A stretch of DNA of 64,000 bases from an uncultured Clostridia bacterium (GTDB lineage: Bacteria; Bacillota; Clostridia; Oscillospirales; Oscillospiraceae), in the NCBI GenBank assembly GCA_947649615.1, contig CANSSG010000006.1, positions 20,400 through 84,399 on the forward strand. The letters run 5' to 3'. Positions 32,756-43,508 of this stretch are shown piece by piece. The position numbers and the translations under genes are program-made. Below the pieces are notes generated by a model. The model did not search any database. It had not been told where the DNA came from and worked only from the letters and a program-made list of their open reading frames with translations. Position 1 is the first letter of the stretch. Each line of letters opens with the position of its first letter.

Positions 32756-35419
32756 ATGCGGCCAAAGCGGAAATGGCGCAGCATTCTGCTGCCGGCGGCG
32801 CTGAGTGCGGGCCTGCTCCTGTTCCTGCTGGCGGGGGGCGCGTTTTTTGCCGGGTACCTGCAAGACCAAATCACCGCGGAACGCAACACCCAGCTCAACG
32901 AAATCACCAGCCAGGTGCGGGTGAACTTAAACAACGCGCTGGACGCCCACTGGTACTACCTGACCGCAGCGGTCAATGAACTGACGGACCGGCCCCTGGC
33001 CCCGGGGGAAGACGCGGCGGCGCGGATCAGCGCGATGGAGCGGCTGCTGGAAATGGACAGCTACAATGCGTCCCTGATGCTCCTGGACAGCCAGGGGAAC
33101 TGCTATGATGCGGACGGGAAGCACGGCGTTTGGAGCGACATTGACCGGGTGTCCGGCGGGGCGGACCGGTATACATTCATCACCGACAGCTATGCCCGGC
33201 AGGGAAGCTTCTGGGCCTTTGTACAGAAGCTTGACGGGCCGGTCCGGAACCCGGAGGATGGGACCGCCTTTACCCATGCCGTGCTGCTCAAGGACGTCCA
33301 TACCCTGACCGAATACTACGACAGCGCCTCCTATGGAAGCCGGAACGAGACGTACATTCTCAAAAGCAACGGCACCCGGATGTATGACGGCGCTTCCAAC
33401 AACAGCACCATCCAGGCTTACAACGTGCTGAAGGTCCTGGAAGAAATGGAGGGGCAGCCCTATACCGACCTGCGCACGGTTGCCGTGGAGATGGGTACTG
33501 TCAGCGCAAGCTTCTTTTACGAGGGCGTGGAGTACTATTTCTGTATTGCGTCCTTGGCCAAGTATGATACGCTGCTGCTGTTCCTGATCCCGGCGGAGTA
33601 TGTGGCCTCCGGGACCGTCAGCATGGTGCAGACCGTGATTCGGACCCTGCTGGGGCTGGCGGTGGTCATGGTCGTGCTGCTGATCCTGGCCCTGGCGGCA
33701 ATCAGCCGCCAGCAGACCAGCGCCCGCATGTTCCGCCAGGAACAGGAAAACCTGCGCCGCCAGGAGGAAATGAACGCCCGGCTGGAGGAGTCCAACGCCG
33801 CGCTGGCCCAGTCCAAGCGGACCATCGAGCAGGCCTTTGAAATCGCGGAGGAGGCAAACCGGGCCAAAAGCTCCTTCCTGTCCAATATGAGCCACGACAT
33901 CCGTACGCCCATGAACGCCATCGTGGGCTTCGCCGCCCTGCTGGGCAGGGACGCGGAAAACCCGGACAAGGTGCGGGAGTACACCCGGAAGATTACCGCA
34001 TCCAGCCAGCACCTCCTGGGGCTGATTAACGATATCCTGGATATCAGCAAAATCGAGGCGGGGAAAACCACCTTGAACCTGTCCGATGAAAACATCGTGG
34101 ACCTGATTGAGGATATCGACTCCATTATCCGCCCCCAGATGAAGGCCAAGGGGCATTCCTTCGAGGTCTACAGCCGGGATATCCGCCATGAGCATGTGGT
34201 GATGGATAAGCTGCGGCTGAACCAGATCCTCCTGAACCTGCTGTCCAACGCGGTGAAGTATACGCCGGATAACGGCCATATCGTCTTTACCGTCCAGGAA
34301 TTGCCCCAGCATGCCGTGCAACTCGCCCATTTCCGCTTCATCGTCGAGGACGACGGCTATGGCATGAGCCCGGAGTACGTGGAACGGATCTTCCAGGCCT
34401 TTACCCGGGAAGAGGACAGCGTGACCAATAAAATCCAGGGTACCGGCCTGGGGATGGCCATTACCAAGAACCTGCTGGACCTGATGGGCGGCAGCATCCT
34501 GGTGGAGAGCGAGAAGGGGAAAGGGTCAAAATTTACCGTTGAACTGGAAATGCATGTCAGCGACCAGGTGATCGACCAGCAGTTCTGGCAGAATAACGGC
34601 ATCAGCCGCATCCTGACGGTGGACGACGAGGAAGTGATCTGCCAGAACATCCAGATGGTCATGGAAGGCGCGGGGGTCTCCACGGACTACGCTACCAACG
34701 GCAGGGCCGCCGTGGAAATGGTCCGGAAGGCCGGGGATGAGGGCGCGCCCTACCACATCGTCCTGCTGGATTGGAAAATGCCGGGCATCGACGGCGTCGA
34801 GACCGCAAGGCTCATCCGGCAGGAGGCCGCCCAGGACGTGCCGGTCCTGATTTTGACCAGCTACGACTGGCCGGAGGTGGAGGACGAGGCCAAGGCCGCC
34901 GGGGTGGACGCCTGCCTGGCGAAGCCCTTCTTCCTCACCAGCTTCCGGCAGAAGGTGGACGCCGTCCTCCACAGCGAAAAGGCGCCGGAGGCCACGGGCC
35001 AGGCCGGCGTCCTGGAAGGGATGCATATCCTGGTGGCGGAGGACAACGAGATCAACGCGGAAATCCTGGAGGAGCTGCTGGATATGGCGGGGGCTACCTG
35101 CGATATCTGCGAGAACGGGCAGGCGGTGGCGGAGGCCTTCGCCGCGTCCCAGCCGGGGCAGTACCGGCTGATCCTGATGGATGTGCAGATGCCGGTGATG
35201 AACGGCTACGACGCCACCAGGACGATCCGGGCAATGTCCCACCCCCTGGCGCGAACCATCCCCATTATCGCTATGACCGCCAACGCCTTCGCGGAGGACA
35301 TCCGGGATGCCCTGGAGGCCGGGATGACCGCCCATGTGGCGAAGCCTATCGACATGGGCGTGTTGGAGCAGACGGTGAAAACGGTGCTGGAAGCCCAAGA
35401 AGCCCCGCCGCAGTTATAG
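32756..35419 (+). CDS. Hybrid sensor histidine kinase with two receiver domains
   Basis: An 887-residue membrane kinase. Helix 1 (about 10-32) and helix 2 (about 290-318) enclose a 255-residue extracytoplasmic domain that looks like a double Cache sensor. A coiled coil (about 320-370) leads to the dimerisation domain with His380 in SNMSHDIRTPMN, then the ATPase (NLLSNAVKYTP, GTGLGMAITKN). Receiver 1 has Asp672 in LLDWKMPG, and receiver 2 has Asp809 in LMDVQMPVMNG. No DNA-binding output or Hpt domain is visible, so the signal must pass to another protein. It lies 131 bases after the two lipoproteins. A stem-loop (32706-32726) and AAAGGAGG precede ATG 32756. Confidence 0.92.
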   Translation: MRPKRKWRSILLPAALSAGLLLFLLAGGAFFAGYLQDQITAERNTQLNEITSQVRVNLNNALDAHWYYLTAAVNELTDRPLAPGEDAAARISAMERLLEMDSYNASLMLLDSQGNCYDADGKHGVWSDIDRVSGGADRYTFITDSYARQGSFWAFVQKLDGPVRNPEDGTAFTHAVLLKDVHTLTEYYDSASYGSRNETYILKSNGTRMYDGASNNSTIQAYNVLKVLEEMEGQPYTDLRTVAVEMGTVSASFFYEGVEYYFCIASLAKYDTLLLFLIPAEYVASGTVSMVQTVIRTLLGLAVVMVVLLILALAAISRQQTSARMFRQEQENLRRQEEMNARLEESNAALAQSKRTIEQAFEIAEEANRAKSSFLSNMSHDIRTPMNAIVGFAALLGRDAENPDKVREYTRKITASSQHLLGLINDILDISKIEAGKTTLNLSDENIVDLIEDIDSIIRPQMKAKGHSFEVYSRDIRHEHVVMDKLRLNQILLNLLSNAVKYTPDNGHIVFTVQELPQHAVQLAHFRFIVEDDGYGMSPEYVERIFQAFTREEDSVTNKIQGTGLGMAITKNLLDLMGGSILVESEKGKGSKFTVELEMHVSDQVIDQQFWQNNGISRILTVDDEEVICQNIQMVMEGAGVSTDYATNGRAAVEMVRKAGDEGAPYHIVLLDWKMPGIDGVETARLIRQEAAQDVPVLILTSYDWPEVEDEAKAAGVDACLAKPFFLTSFRQKVDAVLHSEKAPEATGQAGVLEGMHILVAEDNEINAEILEELLDMAGATCDICENGQAVAEAFAASQPGQYRLILMDVQMPVMNGYDATRTIRAMSHPLARTIPIIAMTANAFAEDIRDALEAGMTAHVAKPIDMGVLEQTVKTVLEAQEAPPQL

Positions 35420-35430
35420 CGTGGAAAATG

Positions 35431-35470
35431 TATAGACAAACCCCCGCCGGAAAGCGGGAGTTTGTCTATA
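35431..35470 (+). terminator. Terminator after the hybrid kinase
   Basis: TATAGACAAAC (35431-35441) pairs with GTTTGTCTATA, with an inner CCCGC/GCGGG stem. It begins 12 bases after the kinase stop. Confidence 0.7.
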
Positions 35471-35515
35471 TCCTACAAAAAAAGAAGCTGCTAATTGTGA
35501 AGATACAACAAATTA

Positions 35516-35536
35516 TCAATTTTTCTAAAAAATTGA
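35516..35536. promoter_or_regulatory. 21-bp inverted repeat, possible operator
   Basis: TCAATTTTT and AAAAATTGA are perfect arms around CTA. The repeat lies 31 bp upstream of the extended -10 element, so it could bind an activator or repressor of the nucleoside operon. Being A/T-rich, it might also act as an UP-like element. Confidence 0.5.
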
Positions 35537-35567
35537 GGCTTTTGTCCTATATTATTGAAGCGGCATA

Positions 35568-35576
35568 TGGTATAAT
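35568..35576 (+). promoter_or_regulatory. Extended -10 promoter of the nucleoside operon
   Basis: TGG plus a perfect TATAAT (35571-35576). No strong -35 is present at 17 bp. The leader from here to the BMP gene is about 165 nt. Confidence 0.65.
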
Positions 35577-35616
35577 GACAGCTATTAAACCGGCCCTGGG
35601 AAAGTGGAGGGGATAG

Positions 35617-35718
35617 ATGAAAGCGGTTGTCTCTTGCATGCCACGCAATGACGATACCAGCAGGGCCGGCGTGGCGTACCTATGCGTTGGAATTCTTTTT
35701 TCCCGGCTGATTTTTTGA
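35617..35718 (+). CDS. Putative leader peptide of the nucleoside operon
   Basis: A 33-residue ORF, starting MKAVVSCMPRNDDTS and ending GILFSRLIF, with an excellent GGAGG site six bases before its ATG. Its 3' end covers T-rich codons and a possible imperfect terminator: CAGCAGGG (35658-35665) with CCCGGCTG (35702-35709), then ATTTTTT. A large 36-base loop makes that hairpin uncertain. The layout recalls translation-coupled attenuation, as at uraA. It could also simply be a small hydrophobic peptide. Confidence 0.45.
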   Translation: MKAVVSCMPRNDDTSRAGVAYLCVGILFSRLIF

Positions 35719-35749
35719 GAAGAAATGTTTTTGTAAGGAGGATTTTCCC

Positions 35750-36931
35750 ATGAAAAAACTGATTGCGGCACTTCTCGCCGGCTTGATGCTCCTGTCACTG
35801 GCCGCCTGCGGCGGCAGCGGAAACGGCAGCGGAAGCGGCAGCAGCGGCGATATGAACGTTGCGATGGTCACCGACTCCGGCGATATCACCGACCAGAGCT
35901 TTAACCAGACCACTTATGAGACCGCTAAGAGCTGGTGCGAGAAGAACGGCGTTGCTTTTAACTACTACAAGCCCGAGAAGGACTCCGACGAGGCCCGCAA
36001 CGCCAGCATCGACCAGGCCGTGGCCGCCGGCGCTAACATTATCCTGCTGCCCGGTTATATGTTCGCCGCCTCCCTGGTGGCCCAGACCAACCTCTATCCC
36101 GACGTCAAGTTCATTGGCCTGGACGTGGGCGAGGGCGACCTGTGCGAGAAGGGCGTGGGCGCGGACTATGACTACAACCCCGCCAACTGGAACGTGGGCG
36201 ACTACTACAACACCAAGAATACATACTGCGCCACCTATCAGGAGGAAATCTCCGGCTTTATGGCCGGCTACGCCGCCGTTAAGCTGGGCTACCGCCACCT
36301 GGGCTTCCTGGGCGGCATGGACGTCCCCGCCGTGCTGCGCTTCGGCTATGGCTACGTGCAGGGCGCCGATGCCGCTGCCGCCGAGCTGGGCTGCACCGGC
36401 GATGTGACTGTGGAATTCGTCTGCGGCGGCCAGTTCTTCGGCGACGCCGACATCACCGCCGCCATGGATACCTGGTACAACACCCTGGGCGTGGAGCTGG
36501 TCTTTGCCTGCGGCGGCGGCATCTACACCTCCGCCGCTGAAGCCGCCGCCAAGGGGGGCGTGGGCGGCAAGGTTATCGGCGTGGACTCCGACCAGTCCTC
36601 CAAGATCGACACCTATGCCGCAGGCATGACCGTCACCTCCGCCATGAAGGGCCTGGACGCCACCGTCAACATGCTGCTTACCGCCATCAAGGACGGCAAG
36701 TGGGGCGACTATGTGGGCAAAATCGAGAACCTGGGCATGGTCTCCGATGACCCCAGCGAGAACTTCGTCCAGCTTCCCCTGGAAACCACCCAGTGGGCGG
36801 ACGGCTTCACGAAGGATGACTACCTGGCCCTGGTCAAGGACATCCACGGCGGCAAGATCAGCATTTCCAACGACATCTCCGCCATGCCTTCCGTATCCGT
36901 TGTGGTCAACGACTACGGCAGCATTAAATAA
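35750..36931 (+). CDS. BMP-family nucleoside-binding lipoprotein
   Basis: A 393-residue lipoprotein, lipobox SLAAC with Cys20 and a Gly/Ser linker. The body has the BMP/PnrA features: VAMVTDSGDITDQSFNQTTYE near the N-terminus, AAGANIILLPGYMF, GYAAVKLGYRHLGFLGG and the C-terminal VIGVDSDQSS. BMP proteins capture purine and pyrimidine nucleosides for an ABC importer. AAGGAGG precedes the ATG. A terminator follows before the ATPase gene, which should leave the binding protein in excess over the other components. Confidence 0.93.
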   Translation: MKKLIAALLAGLMLLSLAACGGSGNGSGSGSSGDMNVAMVTDSGDITDQSFNQTTYETAKSWCEKNGVAFNYYKPEKDSDEARNASIDQAVAAGANIILLPGYMFAASLVAQTNLYPDVKFIGLDVGEGDLCEKGVGADYDYNPANWNVGDYYNTKNTYCATYQEEISGFMAGYAAVKLGYRHLGFLGGMDVPAVLRFGYGYVQGADAAAAELGCTGDVTVEFVCGGQFFGDADITAAMDTWYNTLGVELVFACGGGIYTSAAEAAAKGGVGGKVIGVDSDQSSKIDTYAAGMTVTSAMKGLDATVNMLLTAIKDGKWGDYVGKIENLGMVSDDPSENFVQLPLETTQWADGFTKDDYLALVKDIHGGKISISNDISAMPSVSVVVNDYGSIK

Positions 36932-36953
36932 GCTCGTTTAAGACGCGAGGGAC

Positions 36954-36979
36954 AACGGGAGCGCGTGGGCGCTCCCGTT
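36954..36979 (+). terminator. Intra-operon terminator after the BMP gene
   Basis: AACGGGAGCGC (36954-36964) pairs with GCGCTCCCGTT (36969-36979), followed by GCCTTTCC. The weak T-run suggests partial termination. Confidence 0.65.
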
Positions 36980-37079
36980 GCCTTTCCATAATGGCAGGAT
37001 TTTTCCACGGGACGGCAGTGGAGCATGGAAAACCACGGATGACGAACCATTTTATGAAGAAAGAGGAGGCGTGTAAGGT

Positions 37080-38617
<1,538 letters not shown>

Positions 38618-38621
<4 letters not shown>

Positions 38622-39745
38622 GCCAGGATTTGAGGAATAAGGAAAGCATCCTGCGCAACAGCGGCTTTCAGACCATTCTGGCGTCCCTGCTGTGCATCGT
38701 GCTGGGGCTGCTGGTGGGATTCATCGTGCTGCTGGTCATCAACCCCATGGGCGCGGCGGGGGCTATCGCGGCGATTTTGAAGAACTTCCTCTACTACCCC
38801 AGCAGCGCGGCGGCGATGAAGTATTTCGGCACGACCCTGGTCAACGCTTCCGCCCTGCTCATGTGCTCCCTGTCGGTACTGTTCGCCTATAAGGTGGGCC
38901 TTTTTAACATCGGCGCGGCGGGGCAGTACGTGGTGGGCGCAGGCGCTTGCCTGTACTGCGCACTGGGGCTGAAGCTGCCCTGGATCGTGTGCCTGCTGGC
39001 GGCGGTGGCCGCGGCGGCCCTGGCGGGCGGCATTTCCGGCGCACTGAAGGCGTACTTCAACGTCAACGAGGTCATCTCCTGCATTATGCTCAACTGGATT
39101 TCCCTCTACTGCGTCAATATGCTCCTGGCCAACGTGAAGGAGCAGTCCACGCCCTACACCATCCCCCTTACCAGCGGCAACAAGGGGGCGCTGCTGCCGA
39201 ATATGGGGCTGGATAAGCTGTTCTCCAACAACGAGTTTGTTACCATCGGCCTGCCCCTGGCGGTGGCCATGGCCGTTTTGGTCTGGGTGGTGCTGGAGAA
39301 AACAAAGTTCGGCTATGAGCTGAAGGCCACCGGCTTGAACAAACACGCCGCGAAATACTGCGGGATGAAGGAACAGCGCAATGTGATCCTGACCATGATG
39401 ATCGCCGGGGGCCTGGCGGGCTTCGCGGCGGGCATCTACTACCTCACCGGCATCGAGCAGTGGATGGTCCAGCAGACCAGCGTACCGGCGATGGGCTTCA
39501 ACGGCATCGCCGCGGCGTTCCTGGGCGGGCTGAACCCGATTGGGACCATCTTCTCCTCCTACTTCATCCAGCATATCACCAGCGGCGGCACCTATGTGGA
39601 CAAGAGCATGTACTGCTCCCAGATTTCCGATTTGATCTCCGCGTTCATCATTTACCTGTGCGGCTTCGTCCTGTTCTTCCGGCTGTGGCTGAACCGCTGG
39701 CTGGATAAGCGGGACGGGAAGGCGAAGAAAGGAGGCAACGCGTAA
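38618..39745 (+). CDS. Nucleoside ABC transporter permease (NupP-like)
   Basis: A 375-residue polytopic permease with 8-10 hydrophobic helices. It shows the BPD_transp_2 pattern: KVGLFNIGAAGQYVVGA, AYFNVNEVISCIMLNWIS and MGFNGIAAAFLGGLNPIG. It pairs with the next gene as the pore of the nucleoside importer. It overlaps the ATPase by four bases and the next permease by one. Confidence 0.93.
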
Positions 39746-40686
39746 TGCTGCTGCTGATTCAATACACCCTCATCTTTGCGTCCGTGCTGGTGCTGGTGGC
39801 GCTGGGCGGCTGCTTCTCCGAGCACAGCGGCGTCATCAATATCGGCCTGGAGGGCATCATGGTTATGGGTGCGCTGGGCGGTGCGCTGATGATGAAATAC
39901 CTGCCGGCGGGGACGCCCGCCCTGGTGATGATCCTGCTGGCCATCCTGGCGGCGGTGGCGGTGGGGATGCTGTTTTCCCTGCTGCTGGGCGTGGCGGCTA
40001 TCCGGTTCAGCGCAGACCAAACCCTGGTGGGTACGGCCCTGAACCTGCTTGGCCCCGCCGCCGCCGTGGTGCTGGTGCGGGCCATCAATATGGCTGAGAG
40101 CGCCGACAATGTGTCCTCTACCGTGGTGTACGGCCAGGCGAAAAAGGCGTTCCTCATGAACATCGGCCGGTTTGAATTCAACTGGTTCATGCTTATCGCC
40201 CTGCTGGTGCTTATCGCTTCCTTTATCGTGCTGTACAAGACCCGGTTCGGCCTGCGGCTTATGGCCTGCGGCGAGCATCCCCAGGCGGCGGACTCCGTGG
40301 GCATCAACGTCTATAAGATGCGCTACGCCGGGGTGCTGATCTCCGGCGCCCTGGGCGGCTTGGGCGGCCTGGTTTACATTACCGCCGGCGTGAGCGAGTG
40401 GAAGTTTGAAAACGGCGTGGCGGGCTTCGGCTTCCTGGCATTGGCCGTCATGATCTTCGGGCAGTGGAAGCCGGTGAACATCGGGCTGGCGGCGCTGCTG
40501 TTCGGACTGTTCCGGGCGCTGTCCAACGTGTATACCGGGTTCCCCGCGCTGGTGGCGATGAAGCTGCCCAGCTCCCTTTACAATATGCTGCCCTACATCA
40601 TTTCCCTGGTGGTGCTGGTGTTCGTGTCCAAAAAATCCAGGGCGCCTAAGGCGGAGGGGATTCCCTACGACAAGGGGCAGCGCTAA
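39745..40686 (+). CDS. Nucleoside ABC transporter permease (NupQ-like)
   Basis: A 313-residue polytopic permease. The family landmarks are [23 protein letters not shown] near the N-terminus, [14 protein letters not shown] and [20 protein letters not shown]. It shares a TAATG overlap with the preceding permease. The uridine phosphorylase gene follows after 26 bases, so uptake and breakdown are co-expressed. Confidence 0.93.
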   Translation: MLLLIQYTLIFASVLVLVALGGCFSEHSGVINIGLEGIMVMGALGGALMMKYLPAGTPALVMILLAILAAVAVGMLFSLLLGVAAIRFSADQTLVGTALNLLGPAAAVVLVRAINMAESADNVSSTVVYGQAKKAFLMNIGRFEFNWFMLIALLVLIASFIVLYKTRFGLRLMACGEHPQAADSVGINVYKMRYAGVLISGALGGLGGLVYITAGVSEWKFENGVAGFGFLALAVMIFGQWKPVNIGLAALLFGLFRALSNVYTGFPALVAMKLPSSLYNMLPYIISLVVLVFVSKKSRAPKAEGIPYDKGQR

Positions 40687-40712
40687 TTTTGAGACAGGAT
40701 GGTGGAAATGTT

Positions 40713-41495
40713 ATGAAAAATTATTCCGAGGACGCAAGCCGTCTCTACCATATCCAGGTGGCCCCCGGCGAGGTGGGCCGGTACGTCATCCTCCCAGGCG
40801 ACCCGAAGCGGTGCGCGAAGATCGCCCAGTACTTTGCCAATCCCGTACTGGTGGCGGACAACCGGGAATATGTGACCTACACCGGAACCCTGGACGGGGT
40901 GAAGGTCAGCGTTACGTCTACCGGCATCGGGGGGCCTTCGGCTTCCATCGCCATGGAAGAGCTTGTCCGCTGCGGCGCGGACACCTTTGTGCGGGTAGGC
41001 ACCTGCGGCGGGATGCAGGAGCCGGTGAAAAGCGGCGGCATCGTTGTCGCTACCGGCGCCATCCGCATGGAAGGCACCAGCCGGGAATACGCGCCTATGG
41101 AGTTCCCCGCCGTGGCGGATTTGGAGGTCACCAACGCCTTGGTGGCCGCCGCAAAAGAGAAGGGCTTCGATTTCCACACCGGCGTGGTCCAGTGCAAGGA
41201 CTCCTTCTATGGGCAGCATGAGCCGGAGGTCAAGCCGGTCAGTTATGAACTGCTCAATAAATGGGAAGCATGGAAGAGACTGGGCTGCCTGGCTTCCGAA
41301 ATGGAGTCGGCGGCGCTGTTCGTGGTGGCGAGCTGCCTGCGGGTGCGCTGCGGGTCCTGCTTCCTGGTGGTGGCTAACCAGGAGCGGGAGAAGCTGGGGC
41401 TGGAAAACCCCGTGGTCCACGACACCGACGGCCCTATCCAGGTGGCTGTGGAAGCGATCCGGAAGCTGATCCGGGCAGACCAGGACAAATCATAA
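40713..41495 (+). CDS. udp: Uridine phosphorylase
   Basis: A 260-residue cytoplasmic nucleoside phosphorylase of the PNP/UDP family 1. The phosphate-site block [17 protein letters not shown] is near residue 25, [17 protein letters not shown] binds ribose and phosphate, and the specificity loop [12 protein letters not shown] is near residue 195. The N-terminal GD-P-R pattern and the FYGQ segment (CKDSFYGQ) favour uridine phosphorylase over hexameric purine nucleoside phosphorylase. It splits uridine into uracil and ribose-1-phosphate. ATG 40713 has GGTGGA eight bases upstream. A TTG at 40689 is less likely. Confidence 0.88.
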   Translation: MKNYSEDASRLYHIQVAPGEVGRYVILPGDPKRCAKIAQYFANPVLVADNREYVTYTGTLDGVKVSVTSTGIGGPSASIAMEELVRCGADTFVRVGTCGGMQEPVKSGGIVVATGAIRMEGTSREYAPMEFPAVADLEVTNALVAAAKEKGFDFHTGVVQCKDSFYGQHEPEVKPVSYELLNKWEAWKRLGCLASEMESAALFVVASCLRVRCGSCFLVVANQEREKLGLENPVVHDTDGPIQVAVEAIRKLIRADQDKS

Positions 41496-41510
41496 GGAGG
41501 CCTTTGCCAT

Positions 41511-42176
41511 ATGGACGTGAAGGAAATTTTGAAGCATGTAGACCACACCCTGCTCTTGCAGCCCTCTACCTGGGCGGAAATCAAGCAGATCTGCGACGAC
41601 GCCGTGAAGTACGGTACGGCGTCCGTGTGCATCCCGCCCTGCTATGTGAAGGAAGCCAGCGGGTACTTGCAGGGGAAAATGGCCGTCTGCACCGTCATCG
41701 GCTTCCCCAACGGGAACGCGACTACCGCCGTCAAGGCCTTCGAGACCAAGGACGCCATCGCCAACGGCGCGTCGGAAATCGACATGGTTATCAACATCGG
41801 CTGGCTGCGGGACGGGCGGTTCGACCTGGTGGAAAATGAAATCCGGACGCTGAAAGCCGCCTGCGGGGATAAGGTTTTGAAGGTGATTATTGAAACCTGC
41901 CTGCTGACGGAAGAGGAAAAGGTCAAAATGTGCGAACTGGTCACCAACGCCGGCGCGGACTATATTAAGACCTCCACCGGCTTCTCCAAGGGCGGGGCAA
42001 CCTTCGCGGATGTGGAGCTGTTCGCCAAGCATGTGGGTCCCAACGTGAAGATCAAGGCCGCAGGAGGCATTTCCTCCCTGGACGACGCGGAGAAGTTCCT
42101 CTCCCTGGGCGCAGACCGCCTGGGTACCAGCCGGATTGTGAAGCTGGTGAAAAACGAGGAAGCTTCCGGCTATTGA
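41511..42176 (+). CDS. deoC: Deoxyribose-phosphate aldolase
   Basis: A 221-residue TIM-barrel enzyme that splits 2-deoxyribose-5-phosphate into acetaldehyde and glyceraldehyde-3-phosphate. Landmarks are the start [35 protein letters not shown], the Schiff-base Lys in [15 protein letters not shown] and [18 protein letters not shown] precedes the ATG. It follows udp by 15 bases and feeds deoxynucleoside sugars into glycolysis. A phosphopentomutase gene is not present in this cluster. Confidence 0.96.
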   Translation: MDVKEILKHVDHTLLLQPSTWAEIKQICDDAVKYGTASVCIPPCYVKEASGYLQGKMAVCTVIGFPNGNATTAVKAFETKDAIANGASEIDMVINIGWLRDGRFDLVENEIRTLKAACGDKVLKVIIETCLLTEEEKVKMCELVTNAGADYIKTSTGFSKGGATFADVELFAKHVGPNVKIKAAGGISSLDDAEKFLSLGADRLGTSRIVKLVKNEEASGY

Positions 42177-42191
42177 GAAAGGAGGCCTGGG

Positions 42192-42611
42192 ATGGAAAAA
42201 GAGCTTGTGCAGCGCATGATTGACCTTGCCGTCAAGCAGATGGATTTTTCCTACGTCCCCTATTCCCATTTCCATGTAGGCGCCGCCCTGCTGGCCCAGG
42301 ATGGAAAGCTTTACGGCGGCTGCAACATTGAGAACGCCGCCTACGGCCCTACCAACTGCGCCGAGCGCACCGCCTTTTTTAAGGCCGTCAGCGAGGGGGA
42401 GCGGCGGTTCGCCGCTATCTGCATCGTTGGAGGCAAGGAGGGGGTGCTCACAGAATACGCCGCCCCCTGCGGCGTGTGCCGGCAGGTGATGATGGAGTTC
42501 TGCGACCCGGATACCTTCCGGATCATCCTGGCTACCAGCCGGGAGCAGTATGAAATTTTTACCCTGGGGGAGCTGCTGCCCATGGGCTTCGGGCCGGGCA
42601 ACCTGGCATGA
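42192..42611 (+). CDS. cdd: Cytidine deaminase
   Basis: A 139-residue homotetramer-type enzyme that converts cytidine to uridine. The catalytic Glu and first zinc Cys lie in NIENAAYGPTNCAERTA, and the other zinc ligands in PCGVCRQVM. The N-terminal PYSHFHVGAALL is the substrate loop. AAAGGAGG precedes the ATG, 15 bases after deoC. It channels cytidine to the uridine phosphorylase in the same operon. Confidence 0.96.
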   Translation: MEKELVQRMIDLAVKQMDFSYVPYSHFHVGAALLAQDGKLYGGCNIENAAYGPTNCAERTAFFKAVSEGERRFAAICIVGGKEGVLTEYAAPCGVCRQVMMEFCDPDTFRIILATSREQYEIFTLGELLPMGFGPGNLA

Positions 42612-42643
42612 AGGGGCGAGCCTAAGAGAGGACGGAGGAAATC

Positions 42644-43465
42644 ATGCATACAGTATATGAAAAACTGAAAACCTGCCTGGACAGCGTCCGGGCCAAGACG
42701 GATTTTACACCGGAAACCGCCCTGGTTCTCGGTTCCGGCCTGGGGGATTACGCGGAGGAAATCCAGATTGAACAGACGATCGACTACACCAGCATCGAGG
42801 GGTTCCCCACCTCTACGGTGGCGGGGCATAAGGGGCGGTTTGTCCTTGGCTATGTCCAGGATGTGCCCGTGGTGATTATGCAGGGGCGGGTTCACTACTA
42901 CGAAGGGTACCCTATGTCCGATGTGGTGCTGCCTACGCGGCTGATGGGCCTGATGGGGGCGAAGAAGCTGATCCTTACCAACGCGGCGGGAGGCATCAAT
43001 ACCAGCTTTCAGCCAGGATGCTTTATGCTGCTGACGGACCACATCACTACCGGCATACCCAGTCCGCTCATCGGGCCGAACCTGGACGAGCTTGGCCCCC
43101 GGTTCCCCGATATGAGCGAGGTCTACAGCCGCCGGATGCGGGAGATCATCAAGGGGGAGGCGGCAAAGCTAAACCTGCCCCTCCATGAGGGCGTGTATGT
43201 CCAGCTTACCGGGCCGGCCTATGAGACCCCGGCGGAAATCCGTATGTGCCGCGCCTGGGGCGGCGACGCGGTGGGCATGAGCACCGCCTGCGAAGCTATG
43301 GCGGCGAACCATATGGGGTTGGAGGTCTGCGGTATTTCCTGCATCACAAACCTTGCCGCAGGGATGAGCCAGCAGCCCTTGAACCACAAGGAGGTTCAGG
43401 AGACGGCGGACCGGGTGGCGGTTCAGTTCAAGCAGTTGATTACCGCAATCATTGGCAGTATATAA
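42644..43465 (+). CDS. Purine nucleoside phosphorylase (trimeric, PNP I type)
   Basis: A 273-residue enzyme of the high-molecular-mass trimer family that splits inosine, guanosine and their deoxy forms. It shows VLGSGLGDYAEEI (phosphate loop), VAGHKGRFVLG, QGRVHYYEGYPMSDV, LTNAAGGINTSFQPG and VYVQLTGPAYETPAEIRM. The purine-site Glu and Asn lie in these last blocks. It is the last gene of the operon, with a terminator 14 bases later. A second, hexameric-type purine nucleoside phosphorylase (deoD) lies 5 kb away. Confidence 0.94.
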   Translation: MHTVYEKLKTCLDSVRAKTDFTPETALVLGSGLGDYAEEIQIEQTIDYTSIEGFPTSTVAGHKGRFVLGYVQDVPVVIMQGRVHYYEGYPMSDVVLPTRLMGLMGAKKLILTNAAGGINTSFQPGCFMLLTDHITTGIPSPLIGPNLDELGPRFPDMSEVYSRRMREIIKGEAAKLNLPLHEGVYVQLTGPAYETPAEIRMCRAWGGDAVGMSTACEAMAANHMGLEVCGISCITNLAAGMSQQPLNHKEVQETADRVAVQFKQLITAIIGSI

Positions 43466-43478
43466 ATTCAAATAAGAG

Positions 43479-43504
43479 ACCGGAGGGCGTACAGGCCCTC
43501 CGGT
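43479..43504. terminator. Terminator of the nucleoside operon
   Basis: ACCGGAGGGC (43479-43488) pairs with GCCCTCCGGT (43495-43504), followed by TTTCCT. It lies between the convergent purine nucleoside phosphorylase and rlmH genes. Confidence 0.85.
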
Positions 43505-43508
43505 TTTC

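Larger units (their letters stand above)
35471..35749. other. Regulatory gap before the nucleoside operon
   Basis: The 330-bp gap between the kinase and BMP genes holds the kinase terminator, an A/T-rich stretch with a 21-bp inverted repeat, the promoter, a 33-codon leader ORF and a possible attenuator. I found no purine-riboswitch core. Confidence 0.6.

Noticed and set aside
30690..32765. A 691-codon minus-strand open frame opposite the second fused lipoprotein
   Set aside because: It is antisense to a lipoprotein with a signal peptide and recognisable domains. No family features are seen in the shadow frame.
35577..35749. Purine-type riboswitch in the nucleoside-operon leader
   Set aside because: The conserved core sequences and three-way junction layout of purine riboswitches are not present.
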